Shown piece after piece: positions 11,092 through 21,074 of a DNA stretch of 64,000 nt (positions are counted from its first letter, which is position 1; each line of letters begins with the position of its first letter). The notes under the pieces are model-generated. The model saw only the letters and a list, made by a program, of their open reading frames with translations. It was not told where the DNA came from and did not search any database. The position numbers and the translations under genes were made by a program. Origin of the DNA: Cunninghamia lanceolata (taxonomy: Eukaryota > Streptophyta > Pinopsida > Cupressales > Cupressaceae); contig BSBN01001807.1 in NCBI GenBank assembly GCA_027924645.1, positions 13,038,001 through 13,102,000 of the forward strand, written 5' to 3'.

Positions 11092-12986
11092 TAATCTTAC
11101 CAGCACTCGGGTTCACTTAGTGGCTGTATGTAGCTAAGTTAGAGAGGTATGAGAGCTTCAGAGAGAGAAAGAAGGAAGTTGGAAGCAACACAAGAAATTG
11201 GTGTGAGAATAGGAGGCAAAGGTAAGAGACACATGATAGATCAGGGGGATAAGCTTGATATTTTTATCCAAAAATAGGAACAAACAAACTTGAGATGATG
11301 CAACAAATGCAAAATATGAATGCTACTTTGAATTCCACTATGCCTACATACAATTTCATAGGTGAAGGGAGCAATTGAAATCAGAATGGTCATGCAAATC
11401 ATATAATATTAATCAAGTTTTAGTTGGATTAGTAGCTAGGCCTTTTCAACCTACTTTTTTTTAGAGGTGGCAGTCAATAACAAAGAGAAAGAAGCTCAGG
11501 CAAAAACCAACAAAATATCCGGCAACAGTATAAGGAATAACTGAGGTTGTTAACGATGAGGCTAATAAACATATGCAGGCCAATCAAGACCATAACAGAG
11601 GTTGACAAAGAAGATATTGGCCAACATTATAATCAGATATGTTGATGTTACCCAGATAGAAAAACCCATAACCATTAGAAAACACAGAGGAAGAAAATAT
11701 AGGGTGATTATATGCAGGTCAACCACAAAACAAACAGTTTAAACCTTCAAAGAGGCCGTTTGGGAAACAATTCAGGCCGATAGCATAAAGAAGGGTCGAT
11801 TTCAACCCAGTAGGGCCAATAAATAGATTTACAAAGCATACTACGAAGTCTTTTATAAACAACTGATTAAGCAATTTATACATAGTAATACTTGCAAATT
11901 CAAGAAAGTTGTTTAGAAAAGAATACCTGGTTTATTCACGCTTTCCTTGGCGAATTTAATCTCTGCCTCTTCACGTTGATTTTCTCTCCTTTCTCCTTTC
12001 TATCGTTGATAGTATCCTTTTGTCACTGGATGAAAGAATGATCTCTCTCCGTGCATTTCCTCTTTTTAATGAATAAAACTCCCCTCTAAAATAGGCATTG
12101 TATAATTTTATCCGCTTTTTCTTTTCTTTAAAACTCCAGTTAACTCTCATTTTTGCATGCCTTTTTCGTCCCACATAACCAGTTTCTCCTTTGCAATATT
12201 AAACTCCTTTATTACTACGCCTCCCACTTTTGCATGGAAAAAGATTGTTTTTATACTTCTAGATTTCTATTTAATAATATATATATATTATTATATATTT
12301 ATTTTTAATAAATCATAATTATTTTAAGTCTAATAAAAATATTGTTTTCAAGCAATAATATATTATATATATAGAAAAACACTTTTATTAATTATAATTA
12401 ACTAATATCGTATTTTACAATTCTATTAATTATAAGTTGAAAGAACGTAATAAATACATGGTTAACTATGCATTTCAAGTGAACAATCTGAAGCAATGAA
12501 GACAACTATTTATCTAATCGTTAAACATCAATCAGATTTATTTACTATAAAAAATGCTCAAACAAGACTAACAACATCATAACGATGCATAATGAAACCA
12601 CTCAATAATGCAATATGACATGAAGCTGAGCGAGTGTGTGCATGCATCGGGTTTATCCATTATGCCAACTCTTTTCTGGCGGTTAGAACATTTCTACCTC
12701 AACCATGTTCTCGTCTTCGACATTCTTCCTACATACAGTGGCACTTAGATTTTCATTAATAGGTTAGTCCTTATAATCATAGCCGAAGCAAAACAAAATA
12801 TACATCCATAATCGTACCAATAATATTCAATTATTAAATCGACTTTAAAATTTATGCATTTATAATTTTAACGACAATTACTTTCACTCACGTGGAGTCA
12901 CTCATAGTAAAACAATCATTGTAAAATGTCCATTAATCTAAATTATAATAAAGTCTAAAAATGAGATTCAAGATCAAGGGAGTTAT
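11092..12986. other. Degenerate TE-like and AT-rich DNA
   Basis: Just after the direct repeat comes a purine-rich stretch and a short frame (near 11294) giving MMQQMQNMNATLN, of the kind seen in retrotransposon gag proteins, with no intact ORF. From about 12250 to 12450 the sequence is nearly pure A+T. No gene can be supported. Confidence 0.3.
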
Positions 12987-13492
12987 GTGTCAGAAGTTTA
13001 CATAAAAATTAGAGTTGTGCAATGTAAGCATAGTGAAGTAGCATTAAACTTGGAAGGTTGTGCAAAGATTTACCCACAAGGAAGGAGAAGAGAAATGCTT
13101 GATAATCTCCTACAACCCAAGGAAGGAGAAAACACACTTGAGACAACCATGCACCAAATTTCCAATCTTAATGCTATTGTTATAATCATTAACAACCCCC
13201 ATACCACTTCAATAAGATTGGTTTTGCAAGGATTTCTAATTATAAGAAGGAAAGGGTTACTATCAATGATTTTTGATAAACATTTTAAGCCCCTACAATG
13301 TTCACGCCTTGGGAGTTTTGCAAAGGAATATCAATTCTGCTGCAATTATATCACTGTCAGGTCATTGGAACAACTATTATCAATCACGAACAGGAAATAT
13401 CTTTGATGGAGGAAGTTGAAGAAAGGTTGCAGTCGAAGGGAACCGTCATTACAACAACCATGGTACCTAATTGGGTGAGATTTCTGTTGAAC

Positions 13493-13497
13493 TGTCC
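13493..13497. other. Target-site duplication, left (TGTCC)
   Basis: TGTCC directly precedes the TGTTG end at 13498. The same five bases follow the CAACA end at 20466. Confidence 0.9.
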
Positions 13498-13892
13498 TGT
13501 TGTGACCAAATCACACATCACCCCATTAGGAATAGGGACCCCCCTTTTTTTGAGCTCTGTGCTTTCAATGAGTTTTCAATGAGATTTTGATGATATCCTG
13601 AGTATCTCCTTCTGCCGGTCCGGTAGTGATTTCCTTTTCTACGATCATTGGTTCAAGATTAGGAGGCAGATGAACTTGCAGTGATGAAGAATCTTGATCA
13701 AATCCCATTTAGATGATGAATGTTGAGATCAATCCTGAAGAATGTTTGAGACCCTGAAAAGACTAAGTCTGGAGCCTGAAATCCTGAAAATCCTGAAAAA
13801 ATGGCTAAGTCTGAAATCTGGTGAATCCTTCAAATTCTATATTTTGCATCTTAAATCCGGTGGATTCGGGACCTATCTCAAACATCCTGAAA

Positions 13893-13967
13893 AGTATATT
13901 GAAAAATATTTAAAGTATAAGAAATTCAATCTCTCAACTTATACTTAAATATATTTTTCAATATACC
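13893..13967. repeat. Conserved hairpin near element 5' end
   Basis: GTATATTGAAAAATATTTAA...AGTATAAG pairs with CTTATACTTAAATATATTTTTCAATATAC, about 28 bp per arm with a 16-base loop. The relative at 42685-42753 keeps the same stem with only 4-6 central bases, so the palindrome is conserved while the loop is not. Confidence 0.9.
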
Positions 13968-14019
13968 TTTACTCGCGCGATCCTGAAAAATGCCTGACAA
14001 TTCTAGAGGATTCAAAAAG

Positions 14020-15755
14020 TTGATCTAGTGCGACGGGATGTCCAAGTGGCGCAAAATCTTGGCGCAAAATCACAAAGAAAAAAGGGGCTTGAAGATGATG
14101 ATTTCCACTTGATGATCTAATGCGCCCATCTACAACCTTGATCTAATGCGAAAAGGTATGAGGATTTCGATCAATGATCTACTGCGCCCAAACTAAAAGA
14201 TCATTTTGAGGGAAAAGATGAGGATTTAAAACACTCAACTAGTGCGAAAATGAAAAGACAAGTCTTAGAATGAATCTTGGAGCGAAATTAAGATGATAAG
14301 TGTCAGAGGATTTGAAAACCTTAACTGATGCGCCACCAAGAAGGAAGAGGAAGTCTTGAGGGTTTTGACTTGAGAAGGATCTAGCTTGAAGAGGATTTGA
14401 AAACTTGAACTAATGCGCCAAAATCTAGAGGATTTTTATTCCTCATCTAATGCGCCAATGGACAACTCCCAAACATTCAACGCAAGTGTTAGAACCACTT
14501 CACCAATATGAGACCAGAGGATTTCAAAAGCCTATCTAATGCGCTAGAAACCAGAGGATTTCAATACTTGATCCAATGTGCCTATCCAATGTCAAGTCTC
14601 CAAGGCGAAGTCTAGAGGATCTTCAATGCCTCATCTAATGCGACCTCATGAGGGGAAACTCCAGAGATTCCAAAAAGCTGATCTAGTGCGCCAAAGTAGT
14701 TTCAATGTGAAGTTTGAAAGATCCTTATCTAAAGCGAAATCCAGAGGATTCTCCATGCTTGATCCAATGCGCCCTACAAGGAGGAAGGTGAACATCCAAG
14801 GTCAAGCCTTCAAGATTTTAGTTCAGAGGATTTTAAAGCCTTATCTCATGCGCCAACACCATGCATGATTCACTTCAAGGTAAAGGCCATCTAATATACC
14901 AAAGGTTTGAAGATTTCAACATGATGAAGTGATGCGCCACTTCCAAGACCCTTATCAAAGTGCTCAACAAGAAGAAATCAAAAGTGGCATCTAGTGCGCC
15001 ATACATGAAGGGAGAATGAAGCTTGTTTTGAAGACTTCAAACTACCTATCTAATGCGTTAGGAACTTGAGGATTTCAATCCTTGATCTAGTGCGCCATAT
15101 ATGAAGGGAGAATGAAGTTCATTTTTGAAGATCTTAAGTTACCCATCTAGTGCGCCACACAAAAGGGGAGAATAAAGTTTGATTTTGAAGACTTCAAGTT
15201 ACCTATCCATTGCGCCAGACATGAGAAGAATTCAAACTACCTATCTAATGCGCTAGGAACTAGAGGATTTCAATCCTTCAACCAATGCGCCACTCCCTTA
15301 AGCAAGTGAAAACTAGTTCAAACTAAAGCAATGTTGAGAGGAGTCTTAAAACTTGATCTAATGCGAAGTGTTGAGAGGATTTCAATCCTTCATCCATTGC
15401 GAAATGCCAAGAGGAATTCAAACCTTGATCCAAAGCGCCATACATTAGGATGTTGAGGGTGTCTTAAAGTGAAATGCTTGAGGATTTCAATCCTTGATCT
15501 AATGCGCCTAGAGGATTATGAAGAAAGATCATGGTATTTCAAAGAAGAAGACTTCACCATACCTATCCAATGCGAAATGTAAGGAGAAAGTCAAACATGA
15601 GTCCAAGGAATACGAAGAAGACCTCGAAGACGCTATCCAATGTAAAAGGCAAGAGGATTTCCATGCCTCATCTAATGCGTTTGGGGAAGAAGAGTCAATA
15701 AGTACCAAAATTTCAATCTACAAGGAGATCATCAAGACCCCATCTAATGCGCCAA
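14020..15755 (+). repeat. Interspersed motif array, core GATCTAATGCGCC
   Basis: At least 25 copies of a short motif near (C)TTGATCTAATGCGCC, spaced irregularly by roughly 40-100 bases. Many are preceded by AGAGGATTTCAATCC. Variants include TAGTGCGCC, CCAATGCGCC and TAATGCGAAA. The intervening DNA differs, so this is not a simple satellite. The opposite-strand relative has the same motifs (as GGCGCATTGGATCAAGG) over 40665-42640. Confidence 0.9.
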
Positions 15756-15896
15756 TCAAAGGAAGTTATAAACATTTAATGATTTTACCTTGAAAAACGT
15801 GGAAATTGCATTTATTAAATAAAGATCAATCAAAATTAAATGTTTTTCACTATAATAAAGGAGGTCGGCCTAGGTAAGAGGTAAAGTTTTAAAGCA

Positions 15897-15913
15897 AATT
15901 TTATATATATACC
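15897..15913 (+). promoter_or_regulatory. Likely TATA box of internal promoter
   Basis: AATTTTATATATATACC lies about 190 bp before a splice donor and about 430 bp before the start of the first ORF, just downstream of the motif array. Distance and composition suit a plant TATA box. Confidence 0.55.
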
Positions 15914-16086
15914 TCATCTCCTTTTCATTTTTTATCATTTCCAAAGAGCAGAATTACTTTGCAAAAGCAGATTTGTCTTCAAGGAGCAGCAACAAGAAGG
16001 TTTTATAGAAGTACAAATTTGGTTTTATCAATCCAAGCAAGTGGTGGATCAAATTTCAAGGTATCAAATTCAAAGCAGCCTATCAA

Positions 16087-16325
16087 GTAAGTCTGATCTG
16101 AATATTTTCTGATCTGATTTTCTTCTTTTTCCTTCATTAGATGCATTAAAATTGTTCAAGTATTGGTAAAATTTAAGAAGGATAAGTGGATTTTCATAGA
16201 TTCCTTGAGTCTAGATAGCAATATTTCATAATTGTAAAGGAAAACTTCATAAATTTAATCCACTAAAATAGCTGAAGTGAAGTCTAGATTGTATTTGCAA
16301 TTACTTATTCATGTCAAGTTTGTAG
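16087..16325 (+). other. Leader intron ahead of first ORF
   Basis: Donor CAA|GTAAGT and acceptor TTTGTAG|GATT, 239 bp, T-rich before the acceptor. The AUG of the ORF follows four bases after the acceptor. A leader intron supports a transcript made from the internal promoter. Confidence 0.6.
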
Positions 16326-16329
16326 GATT

Positions 16330-18168
16330 ATGGCAATGACTTCTAAAGAACGACAAGCGAAGATCCGGATGGATGCCAAGGGGAAGATTCCCGAGTCAAA
16401 GCTCGTCTCAAGGTGGACAAATGTAGGAGACACGAATATGGGCAACAGCAGCTTAGAAGATATCAAGTCAGTCCTTGAAGAACCCAACGGAGGTAGTCTT
16501 GCTCGAGCCATCATGAGGAGTGGAGCCATTGAAGTGGCTTGTTTTCCGCCAGCTTTGCTGTGTCCAGAGACGATCATCGAATGCGTCAAGAAGTATGATG
16601 TAGATACAAGGCAAATTACAGCCAAAGATGGAACAATATTAGCTTATTTGCAAAAGGAGGCAGTTGAAGAAACTTTCAACATTCCAACTAGGGAAAGAAT
16701 GATCAGTATCTCGATACAACAAGGTCAGCAAGAATACGATATTGATTCAAAGACAAAGTTGCAAGAAATAAGGAGAGAATGGATGGCCAATCCAGCTATG
16801 AAGTTCAATATGAATAATACTCCGCAGTTCCATAAGTCAGATTTTCATCCTGAAATTGGATACTTGATTATGTTTCTAAATAGAATGACAGGAATGCCGC
16901 AATCTGCTACCTTTCAGCCTTGGATGTACTCTTTCATCAAGTCAGTTCTCAAAGGGAAGATGATTGATTGGGCTGGACTTATCAGTCAGAGTATACATGA
17001 GCAGTTCATCAATTTTGCTAAGACCAAGACTTGTCATATGAGTTCCTATGTGGTGTACCTTCTCGAAAGAAATGAAGTCTACTTAGGTTTGACCAAAAGA
17101 GGAGAAGTCGGCATTGGGCCTAACAAATACCTATCGCATCAGTGTTATCCTCAGTTGCACCTCAAGAGTATCAATCATTATACAAGATTCAATGATGCAT
17201 TTGCTATGTTCATAATGAAGAAACTGAGAGGAGAATTTCATAAAAGGTTGTCTAATGCAGTGAGAGAGTTCATTTCAGCATATGGACACTGGTATACTCA
17301 GCATGAAAGGTACACTTACCTAAGGATCCAAGGGTTTACATCATATCCATACAGATTACCGAGATATCCAACTAACAGGATGGTGATGTTAGAGGTTACA
17401 AGGCAACTCCTAGAACTCATCAGGTTGCAAAAGTTGAAGAAAAAGGGAGGGATTCAGTTTCCACTTCTTCTTGGACAAAATTTGGAATGTCCATCATTAT
17501 CAGCAGCTGAATATTCTGAGATAGAGCTACAGGCATATCATTTACAAACTCATGGCACCAAGAGGCTTAACTTTGATTCTTTTCAAGTTTGCTGGAAATA
17601 TAACAGAGAGTTTAAGCATGTCAAGCAGTTGGAAGACCACTGGGCCAGTGCCCAAGATGAAGATGATCTCCGAACACTTCAAAGTTCGAGACTCACCTGG
17701 GATTTAGTTAGAGCTTCCAAAGTATTCAGGATTCCAGACCAGTTCACCGAAGATGATACTTTGTTGATAGATGAATTTGATAAAATAAAGGATTTGCCTT
17801 ATACAGTTGATTGGTCAAAAAGGGATGTGTCCGAAGAAGAATTGATAAAGCCGGTCTTAGCCATGACACAAGTATGTATAAATCAACTATTGCAAGAGAT
17901 GAATGATGAAGGCCAAGTTCTTACTTACAATAAAATGGATGAAGGAGAACCAGGACAGCATAGTACACATAGCCAACCACAACACAGTGGAAATGATCAA
18001 AGTAACAATCCAGCTAGAAAGAGGAAAAGACCTAGTCAAGATCAAGGAGAATCAAGCCGGAGACCTCAAAAGAAGAATAATCCATCTACTTCATCTAATC
18101 CACAAGAAGGTGCTTCAGTTGTTCAGAATCCAATACAAGAGATAGAAGTTATAGAAGAAGTTCCTTGA
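16330..18168 (+). CDS. Element ORF1, 612-aa protein of unknown function
   Basis: A single intact frame starting MAMTSKERQAKIRMDAK. Residues about 1-380 look folded, with W and Y-rich blocks such as FQPWMYSFIKSVLKGKMIDW and YGHWYTQHERYTYL. Residues about 530-600 are low-complexity, with a basic cluster (ARKRKRP, RRPQKK) that could be a nuclear localisation signal, and the end is acidic (EIEVIEEVP). No RT, integrase, protease, RNase H or transposase motif is visible. The central W....L..K.IDW..LI arrangement recalls the uncharacterised putative plant transposon proteins of angiosperms, but I cannot confirm that. It sits behind the motif array and leader intron and overlaps the next frame. A motif-binding role is possible but untested. 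Confidence 0.7.
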   Translation: MAMTSKERQAKIRMDAKGKIPESKLVSRWTNVGDTNMGNSSLEDIKSVLEEPNGGSLARAIMRSGAIEVACFPPALLCPETIIECVKKYDVDTRQITAKDGTILAYLQKEAVEETFNIPTRERMISISIQQGQQEYDIDSKTKLQEIRREWMANPAMKFNMNNTPQFHKSDFHPEIGYLIMFLNRMTGMPQSATFQPWMYSFIKSVLKGKMIDWAGLISQSIHEQFINFAKTKTCHMSSYVVYLLERNEVYLGLTKRGEVGIGPNKYLSHQCYPQLHLKSINHYTRFNDAFAMFIMKKLRGEFHKRLSNAVREFISAYGHWYTQHERYTYLRIQGFTSYPYRLPRYPTNRMVMLEVTRQLLELIRLQKLKKKGGIQFPLLLGQNLECPSLSAAEYSEIELQAYHLQTHGTKRLNFDSFQVCWKYNREFKHVKQLEDHWASAQDEDDLRTLQSSRLTWDLVRASKVFRIPDQFTEDDTLLIDEFDKIKDLPYTVDWSKRDVSEEELIKPVLAMTQVCINQLLQEMNDEGQVLTYNKMDEGEPGQHSTHSQPQHSGNDQSNNPARKRKRPSQDQGESSRRPQKKNNPSTSSNPQEGASVVQNPIQEIEVIEEVP

Positions 18169-18206
18169 TTCCGTCAGAAGAGATTCAGTCGAGCCCCACT
18201 GTCATA

Positions 18207-19454
18207 ATGGAGGAGAATGATGATCTTGATCAAGATGAAGTAGGTCAAGCGGAATCTGATGAGGAAGTAGCTCGTGTTCAACACAGTCAAGTTCAAGGAC
18301 AGCGAGATCTTTCCGCTTTTCCACCTTGGTTGCGGCAAAGGATTGAAGAAAGTACAATTGTAGAAACTTATCAGCCTGCTCCAGTTGAGGAATTGCTTGT
18401 AAATGCACAGAAGGGTAATCAAAAGAGGAAAGCAACAGTCTTTTCCAAAATCACTCAAGATTCTGCTGGAAATAGAGAGGTACATATAGCTGTTCCTAGA
18501 ATTGATAAGGAGTTAGAAAATATGGCACCTGAGGATTACAATATGACTACTATTGGCATGGGTCCAATCACAAGGGAACAGGTAGAGGAGGAACTACAAG
18601 AGTCAGTGAATAATGTAAGAAGCATGTTGAAGCAAGAAAGAGAAGCAAGGTTAAAGGTTGAACAAGATTTTAACACATTGAAACATTACATCCAACAAGT
18701 CATGCAGCCTATTCAACAGAAGGAAGCTACTCCAATTCCTCCGTCTATTCTTCCACAGGAAACAATATCCCAAGTTGAAAACATGAGAACTTCATCTCAA
18801 ATGATGAAAGGATGGATAGAAAAGACAGAAGAGAAGGCATATACTCACCTTGAAGAAATTGTGCAAGTGTATGACAGAGTCATTAAGCTTAAAGATCGAG
18901 TCCAAGCCTTATTGAGAAATTGTGCTGAGTTCAAACCGATCAAAGAGCAATACATGCCACAGCTCAAAAGTTTAATAGAAGCTCCATTAGAGGACCTAAT
19001 TCATGATAAGGTGATTGATAGAGATACTCCACATGACTTCATCACTTGGTATTTCTCCTTTCACAACAAGGGGCAATTGGTTGATAAAATTGAAGTAGAT
19101 ATGTCCAGAATAAGAAGTGTTCTTCTAAGAACAGAAAATCATATATACACTGCTTTGACAACAATATGTAATCCTTATGGAAATGTTACTATTGAAAACA
19201 TGAAGCAACAAGTTAAGGCATTCTACTTTCAGTATGATGGACTTGATGAGGGTCAGCTGGATAGTATATTCACACTTGCATATCGTCTTGGAGAAAATAA
19301 GTCTTGGATAAATGACTGGGAGAAGACACTTGGCGTCTATGAGTCAGATGTAGCAGTGGCAGAAGGATCCATTAATGCGGCGACAAGTGTACCAATGGAG
19401 GATATTGTTCAAATTGTGTCTAGATTCATTGTATCTCATAGTACTACTACATAA
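18207..19454 (+). CDS. Element ORF2, coiled-coil protein of unknown function
   Basis: The frame is open from 18099 to the TAA at 19452-19454. The first ATG is 18207 (MEENDDLDQDEVGQAESDEE), giving about 415 residues. It starts acidic. Residues about 110-180 are rich in E, K, Q and R and likely coiled-coil (EEELQESVNNVRSMLKQERE). The C-terminal half contains WYFSFHNKGQLVDKIEVD and YGNVTIENMKQQVKAF. It overlaps ORF1 by 70 nt in the -1 frame, and no ATG occurs in the overlap. So it may be translated by -1 frameshifting, by reinitiation, or ORF1 and ORF2 were one protein before an indel. The acidic end of ORF1 and acidic start of ORF2 favour an original fusion. No known family was recognised. Confidence 0.65.
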   Translation: MEENDDLDQDEVGQAESDEEVARVQHSQVQGQRDLSAFPPWLRQRIEESTIVETYQPAPVEELLVNAQKGNQKRKATVFSKITQDSAGNREVHIAVPRIDKELENMAPEDYNMTTIGMGPITREQVEEELQESVNNVRSMLKQEREARLKVEQDFNTLKHYIQQVMQPIQQKEATPIPPSILPQETISQVENMRTSSQMMKGWIEKTEEKAYTHLEEIVQVYDRVIKLKDRVQALLRNCAEFKPIKEQYMPQLKSLIEAPLEDLIHDKVIDRDTPHDFITWYFSFHNKGQLVDKIEVDMSRIRSVLLRTENHIYTALTTICNPYGNVTIENMKQQVKAFYFQYDGLDEGQLDSIFTLAYRLGENKSWINDWEKTLGVYESDVAVAEGSINAATSVPMEDIVQIVSRFIVSHSTTT

Positions 19455-19644
19455 AGGGCACATGATGTGGCTTCCTTATCTTCTTGGAAAGCGTGCCTTT
19501 GTTCTCTCCTTCATAGCTTCTTTCATTTAATAAAGTGAGCCTCCTTCATTTAATAAAGGATAGTTTGTTATAACTACTTGTGATGTGGCTTGATCTGGTC
19601 CGCTGATTCGGCCGATCGATCTTGACCCTTCTTTCCTTTGAGGT

Positions 19645-19726
19645 CTATAAAAGAGCTCTCATTGCTCTCATTTGAAGAGGTTGGAAATTCTAAAATTGTT
19701 GTAAGAGCTCTTTGAGATAATAAAAG
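19645..19726 (+). promoter_or_regulatory. TATA box plus AATAAA: LTR-like promoter/R module
   Basis: CTATAAAAGAGCTCTC at 19645 is followed by ATAATAAAAG at 19717. In LTRs this spacing marks the TATA box and the polyadenylation signal flanking R. The opposite-strand relative has a diverged equivalent (CTATCTAAAGGCC.TTG, then AGATTAATGCAAAGG). Confidence 0.6.
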
Positions 19727-20466
19727 ATTCATTGCTTCGGTGACTCTATTTATGTTTCTGAGTGTTGCATGGTTTCAATTTTCAAACAAATATTAAGTTA
19801 AGTTATAAGTTTTCTTTAAGTTTAAGTTTGAGTTAGTTAATGAAAGGTTGCTTTATTGCTTTGTGGTGAAGTCTATAAGTTCATACCATTTGTAGTCTAC
19901 GGCTTGTGGATTACAGTGCATGGTTAGTTTGAACAATTGAACGTCAATTTGATCCTTGTGCTTGTTGAATCTTTCATGAGCATAATTGATTTAAACATCT
20001 TGTACACCTTTGAATATTGCACCTATCTTGTGTAGTTGTTTTATCTTGGTGAAACAGGATCTGGTTCGATTTCACTTCAAGTAGTAAACATCCTTGCATT
20101 TAGGATTAAATTAGTGTTTCTAAACCCTACATCTTTTGCCTTTTTTTACCATTAAGTTAGAATTAGAACCCAAGAACCTCGATTGCTAAATCATACGCAT
20201 CAATTGCAGTACTTAGGCTCTCTAATATTCACTTCCATAGTCTTTGAAACAACAAGTTACTTGAACAATTGTGTAAGTCCCTTTGTTTGTTAACAGCAAA
20301 ATCATACTTAATCGCTGAGCTGTCTCTTACCGAAAACATCAGAGGGAACCTTGGAGTCATCTCGTTTGATCACCTAGTTCAGCATCCGAGAGGCTTTGCT
20401 CAAGAGAGAGTCAGATACTTAGTATTTTACTCTAATTGTTGACTTGTCGAAAAACAATCATCAACA

Positions 20467-20471
20467 TGTCC
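20467..20471. other. Target-site duplication, right (TGTCC)
   Basis: TGTCC directly follows CAACA at the element end and matches 13493-13497. Confidence 0.9.
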
Positions 20472-21074
20472 CAACTCATTTCTAGACATGCAACAATGCC
20501 ATGATGAGTTGTTTACTATTATCATGGAAAAAGAGTGAGAATATATCAACCCAAGTTATTGCAATATGAAATTCAGGATAGTGGTATGTTGATGCTAAAA
20601 TATCTGCGATTATATGATGTTTCAAAACAAAGGATATTCCATCGGAGTTCACAAGGTGTTTTTAGACAAAAGGTATTCTATTAGACAGGTGTAGTACCCA
20701 GGGTTGATGAGCACCACTCCACGATACGATACTTTGGGAGTGCAGTACCCAAGAAGGGAGTAAGGCGAGTCATAGTGTGGTCCGTTTGTTAAGTATAAGT
20801 CTCACATACTAGTTTGGTTTAGGAAAATCGAAACCCTACACTTAACTTGAAGCGTCGAGACATCCATCATAGGTGATTCATATCTCGAGCGAGTCGTGGA
20901 CATACATTAGAATGTCTTTACATAGATTGACCACCATTGGAGGTTACAATTTTGTAAAACAACACACCCATCATTCAAAGGTTCCATTAGGGAGGCTAAA
21001 CGCTAACAATATATATTGGCATAGCAAATCCTCAACTCCCATATCGACTAAGAGCCGTGCTAGATCATGCCCAT
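20472..21074. other. No gene seen
   Basis: Moderate G+C sequence between the giant element and the second direct-repeat copy. A minor open frame here is not supported by any domain. Confidence 0.35.

Larger units (their letters stand above)
13498..20466 (+). mobile_element. Giant LTR-like element carrying two ORFs (6,969 bp)
   Basis: The unit begins TGTTGTGACCAAATCACAC and ends ACAATCATCAACA, with a perfect 5-bp duplication (TGTCC) outside each end. Its relative at 38451-43148 has the same termini and its own 5-bp duplication, so both ends are fixed by two independent insertions. Order: 5' hairpin, motif array (14020-15755), internal promoter and leader with intron, two overlapping ORFs, then a TATA box (19645) with AATAAA about 70 bp later and a 740-bp tail. 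That last layout is U3-R-U5 of an LTR. No internal direct copy of either end, primer site or pol gene is seen. I read it as a solo giant LTR with genes in U3. A non-LTR element with TGTTG/CAACA ends is less likely. Confidence 0.75.

Noticed and set aside
12987..13406. 139-residue frame starting at a GTG
   Set aside because: No ATG start, no domain, no repeat partner; could be chance in a moderately AT-rich region.
14020..15755. CRISPR-like array
   Set aside because: The repeats are short and variable, spacing is irregular, and the setting is a plant nuclear genome; a CRISPR array is not plausible.
18165..19454. TTG start at 18165 for ORF2
   Set aside because: Non-AUG start unlikely here; the first ATG in frame is 18207, or translation enters by frameshift.
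13498..20466. Tn7-like or other cut-and-paste DNA transposon (TGT...ACA ends, 5-bp duplication)
   Set aside because: No transposase motif in either ORF, inverted ends match over only about 5-8 bases, and a TATA-AATAAA module sits near the 3' end. LTR is the simpler reading, though not proven.
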